A stretch of 64,000 nt of DNA from an uncultured Flavobacteriaceae bacterium (GCA_947494205.1 CANLUH010000014.1:1-64000); one strand, 5' to 3'. Numbered from the stretch's first letter, positions 35,397-46,595 are shown. The notes: a model not told the origin generated them from the letters alone. Made by a program: numbers and translations.

Positions 35397-38300
35397 TTAT
35401 GGTAATTGCTGGATAAATATATACGTTGCAACTGGCGGTCCTCCAAACACTGAATTGGATGGATTATTAAATATATTATCTCTTACATATAATATATCGC
35501 TATTTGCGCCAGAAAATATAGAAAATCCGTTCATGTCTATATCTGTAGTGTTGTACCCTGGAGATTGATAAGTTCCTATTGGTGGGCCGCCAAAAACAGA
35601 ATTATCTGGATCATTAAAGACTTGACTTCTTACGAAAGGTATCTCGGATGTTGTTCCTAAATAGTTTAATTGTCCGTCGCCATTAGTATCACCTGCCCAC
35701 ATAGCTACTACTCCACTTGGCATTCCAAAGGTGGTTTGCGCATCTGTACCAAAAGTAATTGGGTTATTGGCATCTGTGAAATCGATTGTTGTTGCCGTAC
35801 TTGATAATGCTATAGTATTAGCCGTCATAATTCCTAAATGATTACGGTGCTTAATACTAACGTAATAATCTCCTGATGGTGCATTTATATTAACTGGAGA
35901 TACTCCATCTAAACTAACAACATCTCCATCACGTTGTAATAATGCACTTGTATTTGCTACAATAAACGTATTATCATTAGCGTCTCTTAATTCTACATAT
36001 ACCCAATCTACAATAGCATTAGCACCTGTAATAGTTAATATTGATGTATCTATAGAATCTAGATTGTAAGGAGAACTCGTTGGTATATTATCTCCTGCTC
36101 TTAAATCATCTCGCATTATATTACTGCCCCCATTGTTTAACATAGCGCCTTGAAGCAATACATCGATTTCTACTGCTACATAATCGCAACTAATTGCATT
36201 AAAACTTGCTATTCCATCTATATTGCCCCATTCTGTTGTACTATAAGCTGCATTGTCTACTAAAATGCAACTAAGGTTTGGATTATTGGTTGCGTCAAAA
36301 TAGGCTATACTCATATTATTTCCGTTCTTAACATTCAGACTTGTTAATTGATTGTTTTGCACTTCAATGGCACCTAATACTATGTTTGTAGAAAAATCTA
36401 TACTTTCTAATAAATTATCATTTGCTATAATAGCTGTTAAAGCAGTATTTTCGCTTAAATCTATTGAAGTCATTAGATTATTATTAAAAGATAACCATTT
36501 CAAATTTACATTATTGGTTAAGTCTACAATAACCACTTGATTATTACTAAAATTAAGATTATCTAATGCTAAAAAACCCTCAATACCAATAAGACTCTCT
36601 ATATTTTTATCAACTATTTGTAAGCTAATTACATGTTCTATATTTGCAGTAGTTACATAGTCGTCATTAGAGATTCCATTACCCATACTGGTTACATCAC
36701 CAACATTAACTGTATTCCCTAAAGCATCGTGCGTTTCTAAGTAATTTTCAAAATTATCATCAGGAACATAAGTGTCGTAGCAATGCTCACTATAAGAGGC
36801 TGAATCATCTTTTACCCAACTATTATAATTACCTGTTCCCGCTGTAGCTGCGTTGGCATTATCTACATTTATACAGGTTAAATCTGGATTACTACCTGAA
36901 GAAAAAACAGTAACATTGTTATTATTACCATTTTGTATATTCAATGTTGTTAAATTATTTTCAAAAGCAGAAATATATGTTAACGCAGAGTTATTAGATA
37001 GGTCTAATGCTACAATACTATTACCATCTACAATAAGCGATTGTAATACATTATTGCTATCTAGATTTAAGGTTGTTAACGAGTTATTACTAACATCTAA
37101 CATCTCTAAATTAATAGCACCAGAAACATCTAGTAACGTTAATTGGTTTAGATAGGATGATACTGTTTTTAAGGCTGTATTCGCGTTTAAATCCAATTCA
37201 ATTAAGCTATTTTGAAAACAATTTAATGTTTCTAATACTATAAAATCCTCAATTCCTGTTAAATCAGCGATATTATTATTTGAGACATTTAAACTAATTA
37301 CCGTGTTTATTATTGCAGTGTTTACATAATCGTCTATAATGCCATTACCCATACTATTAGTATCTCCAATAGCGACTGTATTTCCTGATATATCATGCGT
37401 TTCTAAATAATTTTCAAAATTATCATCAGGCACATAGGTATAACATTTTACATCATTATAACTTGTGTGGGTATCTTTATTAGGCCAATAAGTTGTTGAA
37501 TACTCCGCATCATCAACGAATACACAGGTTAAGTTTGGGTTGTCACCAATATCAAAATTTGCAATATTCATATTATTACCATTAGCAACATTTAATGTAT
37601 ATAGATTATTAAATTCTGCTTCAAGCTCATTAAGAACCGTATTTTGTGATAAATCTAGACTGGTAAGTTGATTTTCTGAGCAAAACAATTCTTCTAGTAA
37701 TGGGTTTTGTGTGATATTTAAACTTGTTAAATTGTTCTCGTAACAATCCAAATTTATTAATTGATTGTTATTACTAACATCTAATGTTGTTAAATTATTA
37801 CGTATACAATCTAAATCTTCTAAAACTAAATTTTGTGTAACATCTAGACTAGTAAATGCATTTTCATAACAGCTAAATATTTTTAATAGCGAATTTTGAG
37901 TAACATCTATACTCGTTACATTATTATTGCCAGTTCTTAGTGTTACTAAAAGTGTGTTTTGAGTAACATCTAAACTTGTTAGAGCATTATCAAAACAGTT
38001 TAAAGTTGCTAATTGTGTATTATTGGTAATATCTAAATTTGTTAGAGTATTACTATCACAGTGTAAAATTGTTAATTGTGTATTATTAGTAATGTCTAAA
38101 TTGGTTAGCGTATTACTTCTACAGTTTAAACCTGTTAATGCTATAAAATCCTCAATTCCTGTTAAATCAGCTATACCTTCTCCTGCTACATCCAAAAGCG
38201 TTACGGTATTAATATTGGCTGTGGTTACATAATTATCATTAGCAACACCATTTCCCATACCATTAGCTTCTAAATAAGCTTCAAAATTATTGTCGGGAAC

Positions 38301-40397
38301 ATAGGTATCGTTACAATGCTCACTATACGATGCTGTTACATCTTTAAGCCATAAAGGGCTAGATAAATAAGAGGCTGTAGCATCATCTACATTAATACAA
38401 CTAAGGTTTGGGTTATTTTCTGCATTAAACTCTGTAATATTTATATTGTTTCCATTAGCAATACTTAATGCGTTTAAATTATTGCCTTTTACTTGTAATC
38501 GTTCTAGCGCTACACAAGCATCTACATTTAACGCTATTAAATCGTTATTGTTTAAAAAGGCTTCTATTAAAGCGGTGTTAAACTGCAAATCTAGAGTAGT
38601 TAAGTTATTAGGTGATGCGCTTAAATATTTTAGATTGGTATTTAAACTAAGATCTAAAGATGAAATTTGATTATTAAAACATCTTAGATTGGTTAATGCT
38701 GTATTAAAACTAGTGTTTATTGTTGTTAGGTTATTATCATCACAAAACAAAGTTTCTAAAGCTGTAAATCCTTTAATCCCTGTTAAATCGGTAATATTTT
38801 GATTACTAACATTTAAGAAGGTTACTCCATAGATTGAAGCTGTAGGCACATAATCGTCTAAAGGGCCAGAATCGTAGCCTAAATCAATAAGTCGCTGTTC
38901 AAAATTATCATCGGGTACATAAACATAGTCACATTGTATATCTGGCATCATTGGAGAAAAATCACTACAATTTGGTGTTGGTTCTATAAAAAAATCCATG
39001 GTGTAATTGGCACCATCTATATCGTCTGAATTTAAATTATAATTTTCTTGCCCCGGACTTAAGTCGTAATGCATGACTGATGAAACATTAATAACCGCTC
39101 CTAGTTGATGTGCGTTTCCTAATTCATGCAAAGCAATAGATTTAAAGTCGTACTGTGTAGCACCCGGTGTGCCATTACCAAAGTACCAATTAGTGTCATC
39201 ATCCCAGACAAAATCCATTTCTCTTATATAACCATTTCCATCATCATCACAGGTAATTCCATATAAATATACAATACCTAAAACCCCAGTTGCTAATTCC
39301 GGTCCATTATCAAAACGAACAACATTAACACCATCTAGTGCTCTTTCGTCGATGGTTGTTATAGCTGTTCCTAATTGAAAATTAATGCCTGTTTGGCAGT
39401 TCCATACACCAAAGGCTTCTTCAAAAAATGGTTTTGCAGCACTTGTGTTAAAATCGGTATGGTACTCAAAAGAAAAGCCTCCGTTTCCGTTATCATTTTG
39501 TAACTTAGTTGGAAAGACACCTATAGGCCCTCTAAAATTATAATGATTGTATGGAATGGTTATTGAAGTACTACTTACACCTGCTTCATTGTCTGCATTA
39601 GTCACTCTAATGATTCCTGAACCAGCTCCAAATGGTACTTCTACTTGTATTTGGGTATTAGACCAAGATACAATCTCTGAAGTTTTAGCATCTCTATAAC
39701 TAAGCCCTCCAGTATTTGCATATTTAAAGCTGACTTCCCCTATAGCCGTTCCAAAATTACTTCCATTTATAGTGAGTACACTTTGCGTTCCTGCAGTTAT
39801 TGTTGTTGGCGAAACGTTTGAAATAACTGGTATTGCCAACAATAGATTAGAGGTATTAATCACTTGTTTTTGTTGAACAACTGTTAGTGTTTTATTAGTA
39901 GCTTGTTCTAGTTTCGCATATAAATCGTTTTCTATAGAGGTATATTTATTAAATACATCTGATGCATTTTTATCTATACGATCATACTTAATATAGCCTT
40001 GCGCTGCTGCTACCATTTTATAGGTTGTTTGTGGTATATTAAAGGAGTGGTTAGATGGCTTAAGAAAAAACACACCTTCGTCTCCTTTTTCTAATCTTGC
40101 TGCGCTAGAAACGTCGTGTATTTGATTGTCTACTTGCCCTCCATCTGTTTCAACAAAAACAGTTGTTATATTAACGCCTTTAGCATTTTTATACACGGTA
40201 ACTTCATGAATGGTATAAATGTTTTTATGGGCAACATCCCAATAGCTTATACTATTTACAACTTCACCTTCTATAATAAGTGTTGCTTCGTTTGCACGGG
40301 CTTGAAGCGAAACTGGCGTCATTAATACGGAAGATCCTTGGGCATAACTAATTAACGTACTGACCAAGAATAAAGCCAAGAGTAGGATTCTTTTCAT
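35397..40397 (-). CDS. LRR surface protein with degenerate matrixin-like peptidase domain
   Basis: A 1666-residue exported protein from ATG 40397 (MKRILLLALFLVSTLISYAQ). The order is: an N-terminal domain (about 20-190, LIIEGEVVNSISYWD), an IPT/TIG domain (about 200-290), a matrixin-like domain (about 300-480), four LRR cassettes each opening with VPDDNFE and ending NPNLSCINVDDA, and the shared C-terminal module with DTNGDGQ and DIDMNG loops. The peptidase helix reads HELGNAHQLGAV, so the second and third His of the HExxHxxxxxH motif are Asn and Ala. The Met-turn VMHY is kept. It is thus probably a non-catalytic binding domain. The upstream ATG at 40424 precedes the signal peptide unnaturally and is rejected. 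It lies 58 bp downstream of its paralogue, probably in one operon. Confidence 0.88.
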   Translation of the reverse strand: MKRILLLALFLVSTLISYAQGSSVLMTPVSLQARANEATLIIEGEVVNSISYWDVAHKNIYTIHEVTVYKNAKGVNITTVFVETDGGQVDNQIHDVSSAARLEKGDEGVFFLKPSNHSFNIPQTTYKMVAAAQGYIKYDRIDKNASDVFNKYTSIENDLYAKLEQATNKTLTVVQQKQVINTSNLLLAIPVISNVSPTTITAGTQSVLTINGSNFGTAIGEVSFKYANTGGLSYRDAKTSEIVSWSNTQIQVEVPFGAGSGIIRVTNADNEAGVSSTSITIPYNHYNFRGPIGVFPTKLQNDNGNGGFSFEYHTDFNTSAAKPFFEEAFGVWNCQTGINFQLGTAITTIDERALDGVNVVRFDNGPELATGVLGIVYLYGITCDDDGNGYIREMDFVWDDDTNWYFGNGTPGATQYDFKSIALHELGNAHQLGAVINVSSVMHYDLSPGQENYNLNSDDIDGANYTMDFFIEPTPNCSDFSPMMPDIQCDYVYVPDDNFEQRLIDLGYDSGPLDDYVPTASIYGVTFLNVSNQNITDLTGIKGFTALETLFCDDNNLTTINTSFNTALTNLRCFNNQISSLDLSLNTNLKYLSASPNNLTTLDLQFNTALIEAFLNNNDLIALNVDACVALERLQVKGNNLNALSIANGNNINITEFNAENNPNLSCINVDDATASYLSSPLWLKDVTASYSEHCNDTYVPDNNFEAYLEANGMGNGVANDNYVTTANINTVTLLDVAGEGIADLTGIEDFIALTGLNCRSNTLTNLDITNNTQLTILHCDSNTLTNLDITNNTQLATLNCFDNALTSLDVTQNTLLVTLRTGNNNVTSIDVTQNSLLKIFSCYENAFTSLDVTQNLVLEDLDCIRNNLTTLDVSNNNQLINLDCYENNLTSLNITQNPLLEELFCSENQLTSLDLSQNTVLNELEAEFNNLYTLNVANGNNMNIANFDIGDNPNLTCVFVDDAEYSTTYWPNKDTHTSYNDVKCYTYVPDDNFENYLETHDISGNTVAIGDTNSMGNGIIDDYVNTAIINTVISLNVSNNNIADLTGIEDFIVLETLNCFQNSLIELDLNANTALKTVSSYLNQLTLLDVSGAINLEMLDVSNNSLTTLNLDSNNVLQSLIVDGNSIVALDLSNNSALTYISAFENNLTTLNIQNGNNNNVTVFSSGSNPDLTCINVDNANAATAGTGNYNSWVKDDSASYSEHCYDTYVPDDNFENYLETHDALGNTVNVGDVTSMGNGISNDDYVTTANIEHVISLQIVDKNIESLIGIEGFLALDNLNFSNNQVVIVDLTNNVNLKWLSFNNNLMTSIDLSENTALTAIIANDNLLESIDFSTNIVLGAIEVQNNQLTSLNVKNGNNMSIAYFDATNNPNLSCILVDNAAYSTTEWGNIDGIASFNAISCDYVAVEIDVLLQGAMLNNGGSNIMRDDLRAGDNIPTSSPYNLDSIDTSILTITGANAIVDWVYVELRDANDNTFIVANTSALLQRDGDVVSLDGVSPVNINAPSGDYYVSIKHRNHLGIMTANTIALSSTATTIDFTDANNPITFGTDAQTTFGMPSGVVAMWAGDTNGDGQLNYLGTTSEIPFVRSQVFNDPDNSVFGGPPIGTYQSPGYNTTDIDMNGFSIFSGANSDILYVRDNIFNNPSNSVFGGPPVATYIFIQQLP

Positions 40398-40455
40398 TAG
40401 ATTAAAGGTGTTTTGTTTACACAATTCGTTTTTAAACCTTGTGATACGTGTTCTT

Positions 40456-43400
40456 TTAATTATTTACTATTTGAGGTATTTGCTGCGTAAATACGTAGGT
40501 TGCTACTGGTGGTCCTCCAAATATTGAATTAGATGGGTTATTAAATATATTATCTCTTATAAATAATATATCGCTTAATGCACCTGAAAAATATGTGAAT
40601 CCGTCCATATTAATATCTGTTTCATGATATCCCATAGCCCCATAAGTGGCTACTGGAGGTCCTCCAAAAACAGAATTATTTGGATCATTAAAGACTTGAC
40701 TTCTTACAAAAGGCACATCAGATATTGAGCCTAAATAATTTAACCGTCCATCTTCATTTGCATCTCCTGCCCACATACCTAATACTCCATTTTGCATTCC
40801 AAAGGAGGTTTGCGCATCTGTACCATAAGTAATTGGGTTATTGGCATCTGTAAAATCCATTGTTGTTGCTACACTTGATAATGTTATGGTAGTCGCCGTC
40901 ATAATCCCTAAGTGATTACGATGCTTAATACTTACATAATAATCTCCTGATGGTGCATTTATATTAACTGGAGACACTCCATCTAAACTAACAACATCTC
41001 CATCGCGTTGTAATAATGCACTTGTATTTGCTACAATAAACGTATTATCATTAGCGTCTCTTAATTCTACATATACCCAATCTACAATAGCATTATTTCC
41101 TGTAACATTTAATATGGCTACATCTACAGAATCTAGATTATAAGGCGAACTTGTAGGAATATAACCCGCTACTCTTAAATCATCTCGCATTAATGTCTCT
41201 TCGCCTGTATTTGGGTTTAAAGCGGCACCTTGTAAAAAGACTTTTGGTGCTATTTGAAGACCACAACTCACATCATTGAGTTGGGTTTGAGGATCTTTTG
41301 TTATAAATGGAAATGTATACGAAGTATCATCTACGAGTACACAGGTTAAGTTGGGGTTGTCATTTATAAAAAGTAAATCTATGTTTGTATTATTACCACT
41401 TTTAATAGTTAAACTCGTCAACAAGTTAGAACGACATATAATTTCTTCTAAATTGACATTTAAGGAAAGATCCAGGTTTGTTATTTGATTACCCTCGACG
41501 TCTAAAGTCATAAGGTTTATATTTTGAGATACGTTTAGGCTAGTAAGTTGATTATTATTTACAGCTATAAATTCTAGATTTGGATTTTGAGAGGTGTTTA
41601 ATTCAATAAGATCATTATTATTTGCTTCAAAATAATCTAAAGCAGTATTGGTTGTAAGATCAATTGTTTGTAAATTATTATCATTACAAGTTAAGTTATT
41701 TAAAACGGTACATTGACTTACATTTATAGTGGCAAGCTGGTTTTGAGGACAATCGATTTCTTCCATAAGTGGATTATTAGAAAAATCAAGACTTGTTAAG
41801 TTGTTATTTCCTGCAGATATAAATTGTAATTGTGTGTTTTGGGAAAGATCAATACTTGAAATTAGATTCCCATAAAAAGTTAACCAATTTAGCAATGTAT
41901 TGCTTGTTACATCTAAGGACGTTAGTTGATTACTACCACAATTTAAACTAGTTAAAGCCACGAAGTCTTCAATCCCAGTTAAATCTGAAATATTTAAACT
42001 AGGAACACTTAAGTTGGTAACAGTAGCAATGTTGGCAGTAGTTACATAATCGTCATTAGCAATGCCATTACCCATACCGTTGGTTTCTAAAAAGGCTTCA
42101 AAATTATCATCAGGCACATAGGTATCGTTACAATGTACACTATACGATGCAGTTGTATCTTTAATCCAAAAAGGGTCTGATAAATAAGATGCCGTGGCAT
42201 CATCTACATTAATACAGCTCAAGTTTGGGTTATTTTCCGCAGTAAACTCTGTAATATTTATATTATTTCCGTTAGCAAGACTTAATGCACTTAAATTATT
42301 ACCTTTAATTTGTAATCGTTCTAACGCAACACAATTATCTAAATTTAATTCTACTAAATCATTATTGGTTAAAAAGGCTTCTTTCAAAGCTGTATTAAAC
42401 TGTAAATCTAAAGTGGTTAGGTTATTGGGTGATGCACTTAAATATTGCAGATTTGTGTTTGCACTAAGGTCTAAAGATGAAATTTGATTGGTGTGACATC
42501 TTAGATTAAATAATGCTGTATTTTGACTTGTATTTATTGTTGTTAGGTTATTATTATTACAGAATATGGTTTCTAAAGCTGTGAAATCCTCAAGTCCTGT
42601 TAAATCGGCTATACTTCTACCACTAACGTTTAAAAATGTTACTCCCGAAATTAAATTAGTTGGGACGAAATCATCTAATGGCCCCGAATCATAGCCTAAT
42701 TCAATTAATCTAGTTTCAAAATTATCATCGGGCACATAGGTTAGTCCACAATGTTCACTAAATGATGCTGTAGCATCAATATTTTCCCAGGTTGCGGTTG
42801 AGAAATCTTCATCATCTACATTAATACAAGTTAAATTAGGGTTTCCGGTAGTATTAAAGTCTGAGCTTGAATCTAATAGCATATTTGCTCCATTTTTAAC
42901 ATTTAAGCTTGTTAACTCATTATTAGTAACATCTATAAAAACTAATGCACTATTTGCTGTTAAATCTAACGCTGACAGGTTATTGTTTCTTAATATTAAT
43001 AAGGTTAAACCGGTATTGGAAGACAAATCAACAGTCGTCAGTAAATTATCTCTCAGATTCATTATACTCAAAGCTGATAAACCTGTTAAATTAATAGTAT
43101 TGATATTGTTAAATTGAGCAGCTAAAACTTGTAAATTAGTATTATTTGATAGATCTAGAGTTGTAAGGTTGTTTGAATTACAGTTTAAACCAGTTAAACC
43201 TTCAAAAGCATTTATCCCTGTTAAATCTGAAATTGACAAACCTAAAACCGTTAAATTAGTTACGGTATTTATACGAGAGGTTAACACATAATCATCATTA
43301 GCGACTCCATTCCCCATACTTGTGGAATCTCCAATACTAACAACAGCTCCTGATGCATTGTGAGTTTCTAAATAATTTTCAAAATTATCATCTGGCACAT

Positions 43401-46400
43401 AGGTTTCATAGCAGTGTTCTCCAAAAGAAGTTGTACCGTCTATAAAACTCCAAGTACCTGTACTCCAAGTCGCATCGTCTACATTAATACAGTTAAGACC
43501 GGGATTTCCTTCTACTTTAAAATTAGGATTAGTAATGGCTGTATTATTTCCATTTTTAATATTCAGCGTTGTTAATTGATTGTTTTCTGCAAATACTTTT
43601 GTTAACTGATTATTTGTTGTAAGGTCTAAACTAGTTATTGTATTGTTGGAACAAACGAGCTCTTTTAAGTTGGTATTTAAACTTAAGTCTAATGTTGTAA
43701 TTCCTGTATTTTCTAATGTAAAATTCTCTAATGCAGTATTGGCTGAAAGATTAATAGTTGCTATTGTATTTGAATCAATTTTAAGTGTTTTTAGTAACGT
43801 ATTTTGTGATACATTAAGACTTGTTAAATTATTATTTTTAACTGATAAGCCTGTTAGTAATACATTATTACTAACATCTAATGCGTTTAAATTATTAGAG
43901 GTTATTTCAACATAGGTTAATGCTGTATTAGTGTTTAAATTTAATGTAGTTAACGTAGGTATCGAATTAACAATTAGACTTTCTAATAATACATTTGCGC
44001 TTAAGTCTAATGTAGATAGTGTGTTTCCAGCACAAACTAATGTGGTTAATGCTGTATTGGCATTTAAATTTAAACTTGTTATGGGATTACCAAGTGTTGC
44101 AAATGAGGTTAGGTTAACCATATCCTCAATTCCTGTAAAATCTGCAATTCCTTCGGTGAAAAAGGATAAAGCTGTTATTGTTTCTGCAACGTAAGTAAAT
44201 ATATGGTCATCTAATGGTCCTGAATCGTAACCTAAGTCAATTAGTTGCTGTTCAAAATTATCATCAGGCACATAGGTGGTTGCTTCGCAATCTTCACTAA
44301 AGGTGGTTATGGTAGTTTCAATAAAGCCCCAATTCATTGTTGAATAGTCTGCATTATCTACCGTGATACAGGTTAAGCTTGTACTTCCCGTAGTATCAAA
44401 TATTGTGACCATAGTATTATTCCCATTTTTAATATTCAAACTCTCTAATACCGTATTTGTAGCTGTAAGCGCTGTTAAATTACCATTATTGCTTAAGTCT
44501 AAATTTGTTAGCAGTGTATTAGAGATGCTTAATACCTCTAACAATAAATTATTGCTAACGTCAAGAGCTGTAATCCCTGTAGATGTTACCGAAATTTGTT
44601 TTAAAGCAGTATTATTTGTTACATCTACAGCTGTAATTCCTGTACCTGAAATATTCAATATTTCTAAAGCTGGTAATGTCGTCGTATTTATACTTGTTAA
44701 TCCCAGTGAAGCCGTACACTTTAGGTCTTTTAAATTAACATTAGCTGATACATTTAAAGTGGTCATTGTATTATTTATAGCATTTAATACTTCCAGAGCT
44801 AAAAAATCTTCTAATCCCGTAAAGTCTGAAATACCTTGACTTATAACATTTAAAGCAGTAACACCAGAGATATTGCTTGTAGTGACTAAATCGTCATTTG
44901 CTATTCCGTTACCCATACCGTTAGCTTCTAAATAGGCTTCAAAATTATCGTCAGGCACGTAGGTACACCCAAAATTTTCTGTCATGGCATCACATTGTGA
45001 AGCCTCTGTAAAAACAGACATTGTGTACTGAGCTCCATCCACATCATCTGCCGATAAATTAAACTTAGACACTCCTTGCCCGAGATTATAATGCATAATA
45101 TTATTTGAATTTATAATGTGATTTAATTGATGTGTATGCCCCAATTCGTGTAAGGCTACGGTTTTAAAGTCGTATTGGGTAATACTAGGTGTTCCATCTC
45201 CATAGTAAAAATTGAAATCATCATTCCAGGTAATATCCATTTCTCTAGCCAAGGCGTTTCCTGTAGGACCACAAATATTAGAAGCTCTTGTAACGACTTG
45301 CCCCAAAACTCCTGAGGGTAATTCGTTTCCATTATCAAAACGCACAATGTTAATACCATCATCTGCTGTAACATCGGTTGTAGTGGTTGTTCCAAAAGCA
45401 AAATTAATTCCACTCTCACAGTTCCATAAACCAAAGGCTTGCTCAAAATAAGGTTTCGCCGCACTAATATTAAAATCGGTATGATAATCGAAAGTCACAC
45501 CTCCTCCACTACTTTGTATTGTTCTAGGAAAATCTGTTGTCAGTGAACTGGAATTACTATGACTATATGGAATTGTAAGTGTTCCTGTACTTGTTGTGGT
45601 ACCTGAAGCATTTAAAACTTGAATAGGCCCCGTGCCAGCTGTAAAAGGCACTTTAACTACAATGGTTTGGTCAGACCAAATTACGATTTGGGTATCTTTA
45701 GCAGCCGTATAGGTTGCCCCTCCATTGTTTGCCGTTGGAAACAACACTTGCCCTAAAGCTGAACCAAAAGAAGATCCTGAAATTATTATTTCAGTTTCTG
45801 TTCCTGCACTTGCGGTTGTTGGTGTAAAACTCGTTATTACTGGTATTGCAAATGCTGCATTGGTGTTAGATATAAATTGTTTCTGCTGAATAACTGTTAA
45901 CGTTTTGTTTGTTGCTTGTTCTATTTTAGAATACAACTCGTTTTCTATAGATGCATAGACATTAAATACGTCTGAAGCCTTATTGTTTATACGATTATAT
46001 TTAATATAGCCTTGGGCTGCTGCTACCATTTTATAAGTCGTTTGTGGGATATTAAATAAATGGTTAGAGTTTTTAAGAAAGAATACACCTTCATCTCCTT
46101 GTTTTAATCTTGCTGCACTAGACGTCTCTTGTATATTATCGCCTACTTGCCCGCCATCAGTTTCAACAAAAACAGTAGACATATTTGTTCCTTTTGCATT
46201 TTTATAGACCTTAACTTCGTGAATGGTATAAATATTTTGGTGAGCTCTATCCCAATAACTTTGGCTATTAATTACTTCGCCTTCTACAATAAGGGTGGCT
46301 TCATTTGTTCTATTTTGAATAGATACGGGTTCCATTAACGCCCCACAAACTTGAGCTTGAAAATGTAATGTAATAAATAATGCGAGGATTAATAGTAATT

Positions 46401-46410
46401 GTTGCTTCAT
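40456..46410 (-). CDS. LRR surface protein with intact matrixin-like metallopeptidase domain
   Basis: A 1984-residue exported protein (signal peptide MKQQLLLILALFITLHFQAQ). It has the same order as its neighbour: N-terminal domain, IPT/TIG domain (about 195-285), matrixin-like domain (about 300-475), five LRR cassettes opening with VPDDNFE, and the common C-terminal module. The zinc site reads HELGHTHQLNH with all three His and the Glu, and a Met-turn NIMHY follows. The metzincin Gly at position 8 of the motif is Gln. It should be an active zinc endopeptidase at the cell surface, unlike its paralogue. A TGTCCAG direct repeat lies 75 bp upstream, so this gene probably heads the two-gene operon. 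Confidence 0.88.
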   Translation of the reverse strand: MKQQLLLILALFITLHFQAQVCGALMEPVSIQNRTNEATLIVEGEVINSQSYWDRAHQNIYTIHEVKVYKNAKGTNMSTVFVETDGGQVGDNIQETSSAARLKQGDEGVFFLKNSNHLFNIPQTTYKMVAAAQGYIKYNRINNKASDVFNVYASIENELYSKIEQATNKTLTVIQQKQFISNTNAAFAIPVITSFTPTTASAGTETEIIISGSSFGSALGQVLFPTANNGGATYTAAKDTQIVIWSDQTIVVKVPFTAGTGPIQVLNASGTTTSTGTLTIPYSHSNSSSLTTDFPRTIQSSGGGVTFDYHTDFNISAAKPYFEQAFGLWNCESGINFAFGTTTTTDVTADDGINIVRFDNGNELPSGVLGQVVTRASNICGPTGNALAREMDITWNDDFNFYYGDGTPSITQYDFKTVALHELGHTHQLNHIINSNNIMHYNLGQGVSKFNLSADDVDGAQYTMSVFTEASQCDAMTENFGCTYVPDDNFEAYLEANGMGNGIANDDLVTTSNISGVTALNVISQGISDFTGLEDFLALEVLNAINNTMTTLNVSANVNLKDLKCTASLGLTSINTTTLPALEILNISGTGITAVDVTNNTALKQISVTSTGITALDVSNNLLLEVLSISNTLLTNLDLSNNGNLTALTATNTVLESLNIKNGNNTMVTIFDTTGSTSLTCITVDNADYSTMNWGFIETTITTFSEDCEATTYVPDDNFEQQLIDLGYDSGPLDDHIFTYVAETITALSFFTEGIADFTGIEDMVNLTSFATLGNPITSLNLNANTALTTLVCAGNTLSTLDLSANVLLESLIVNSIPTLTTLNLNTNTALTYVEITSNNLNALDVSNNVLLTGLSVKNNNLTSLNVSQNTLLKTLKIDSNTIATINLSANTALENFTLENTGITTLDLSLNTNLKELVCSNNTITSLDLTTNNQLTKVFAENNQLTTLNIKNGNNTAITNPNFKVEGNPGLNCINVDDATWSTGTWSFIDGTTSFGEHCYETYVPDDNFENYLETHNASGAVVSIGDSTSMGNGVANDDYVLTSRINTVTNLTVLGLSISDLTGINAFEGLTGLNCNSNNLTTLDLSNNTNLQVLAAQFNNINTINLTGLSALSIMNLRDNLLTTVDLSSNTGLTLLILRNNNLSALDLTANSALVFIDVTNNELTSLNVKNGANMLLDSSSDFNTTGNPNLTCINVDDEDFSTATWENIDATASFSEHCGLTYVPDDNFETRLIELGYDSGPLDDFVPTNLISGVTFLNVSGRSIADLTGLEDFTALETIFCNNNNLTTINTSQNTALFNLRCHTNQISSLDLSANTNLQYLSASPNNLTTLDLQFNTALKEAFLTNNDLVELNLDNCVALERLQIKGNNLSALSLANGNNINITEFTAENNPNLSCINVDDATASYLSDPFWIKDTTASYSVHCNDTYVPDDNFEAFLETNGMGNGIANDDYVTTANIATVTNLSVPSLNISDLTGIEDFVALTSLNCGSNQLTSLDVTSNTLLNWLTFYGNLISSIDLSQNTQLQFISAGNNNLTSLDFSNNPLMEEIDCPQNQLATINVSQCTVLNNLTCNDNNLQTIDLTTNTALDYFEANNNDLIELNTSQNPNLEFIAVNNNQLTSLNVSQNINLMTLDVEGNQITNLDLSLNVNLEEIICRSNLLTSLTIKSGNNTNIDLLFINDNPNLTCVLVDDTSYTFPFITKDPQTQLNDVSCGLQIAPKVFLQGAALNPNTGEETLMRDDLRVAGYIPTSSPYNLDSVDVAILNVTGNNAIVDWVYVELRDANDNTFIVANTSALLQRDGDVVSLDGVSPVNINAPSGDYYVSIKHRNHLGIMTATTITLSSVATTMDFTDANNPITYGTDAQTSFGMQNGVLGMWAGDANEDGRLNYLGSISDVPFVRSQVFNDPNNSVFGGPPVATYGAMGYHETDINMDGFTYFSGALSDILFIRDNIFNNPSNSIFGGPPVATYVFTQQIPQIVNN

Positions 46411-46485
46411 GGAAAATTATATTTAGAGGGTTTATTTAATGGTTGCAATATTAAGCGCAGATCCACATATAACCATTAAATACTA

Positions 46486-46503
46486 CTGGACAAAAACTGG
46501 ACA
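46486..46503 (-). promoter_or_regulatory. TGTCCAG direct repeat (operator candidate 1)
   Basis: Minus strand reads TGTCCAG-TTTT-TGTCCAG: two heptamers with an 11-bp period, 75 bp upstream of the peptidase-LRR start codon. The 23 bp from 46481 to 46503 are identical to 50855-50877 before a YadA-like adhesin gene. Confidence 0.6.
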
Positions 46504-46595
46504 ATTACACAATACAAGGCCCTAAGCACGATAAACAATAGGTATTCCCTTTAAAAACGGTAGTGTATTCTAAATTCTATTTTAGGTTAAACGAT

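Noticed and set aside
44363-44839. 158-codon plus-strand frame inside the peptidase-LRR gene, and similar frames at 36853, 42194, 62746 and 63364
   Set aside because: They are antisense shadows of Asn/Leu/Thr-rich LRR codons, hydrophobic and repetitive, with no start context of their own.
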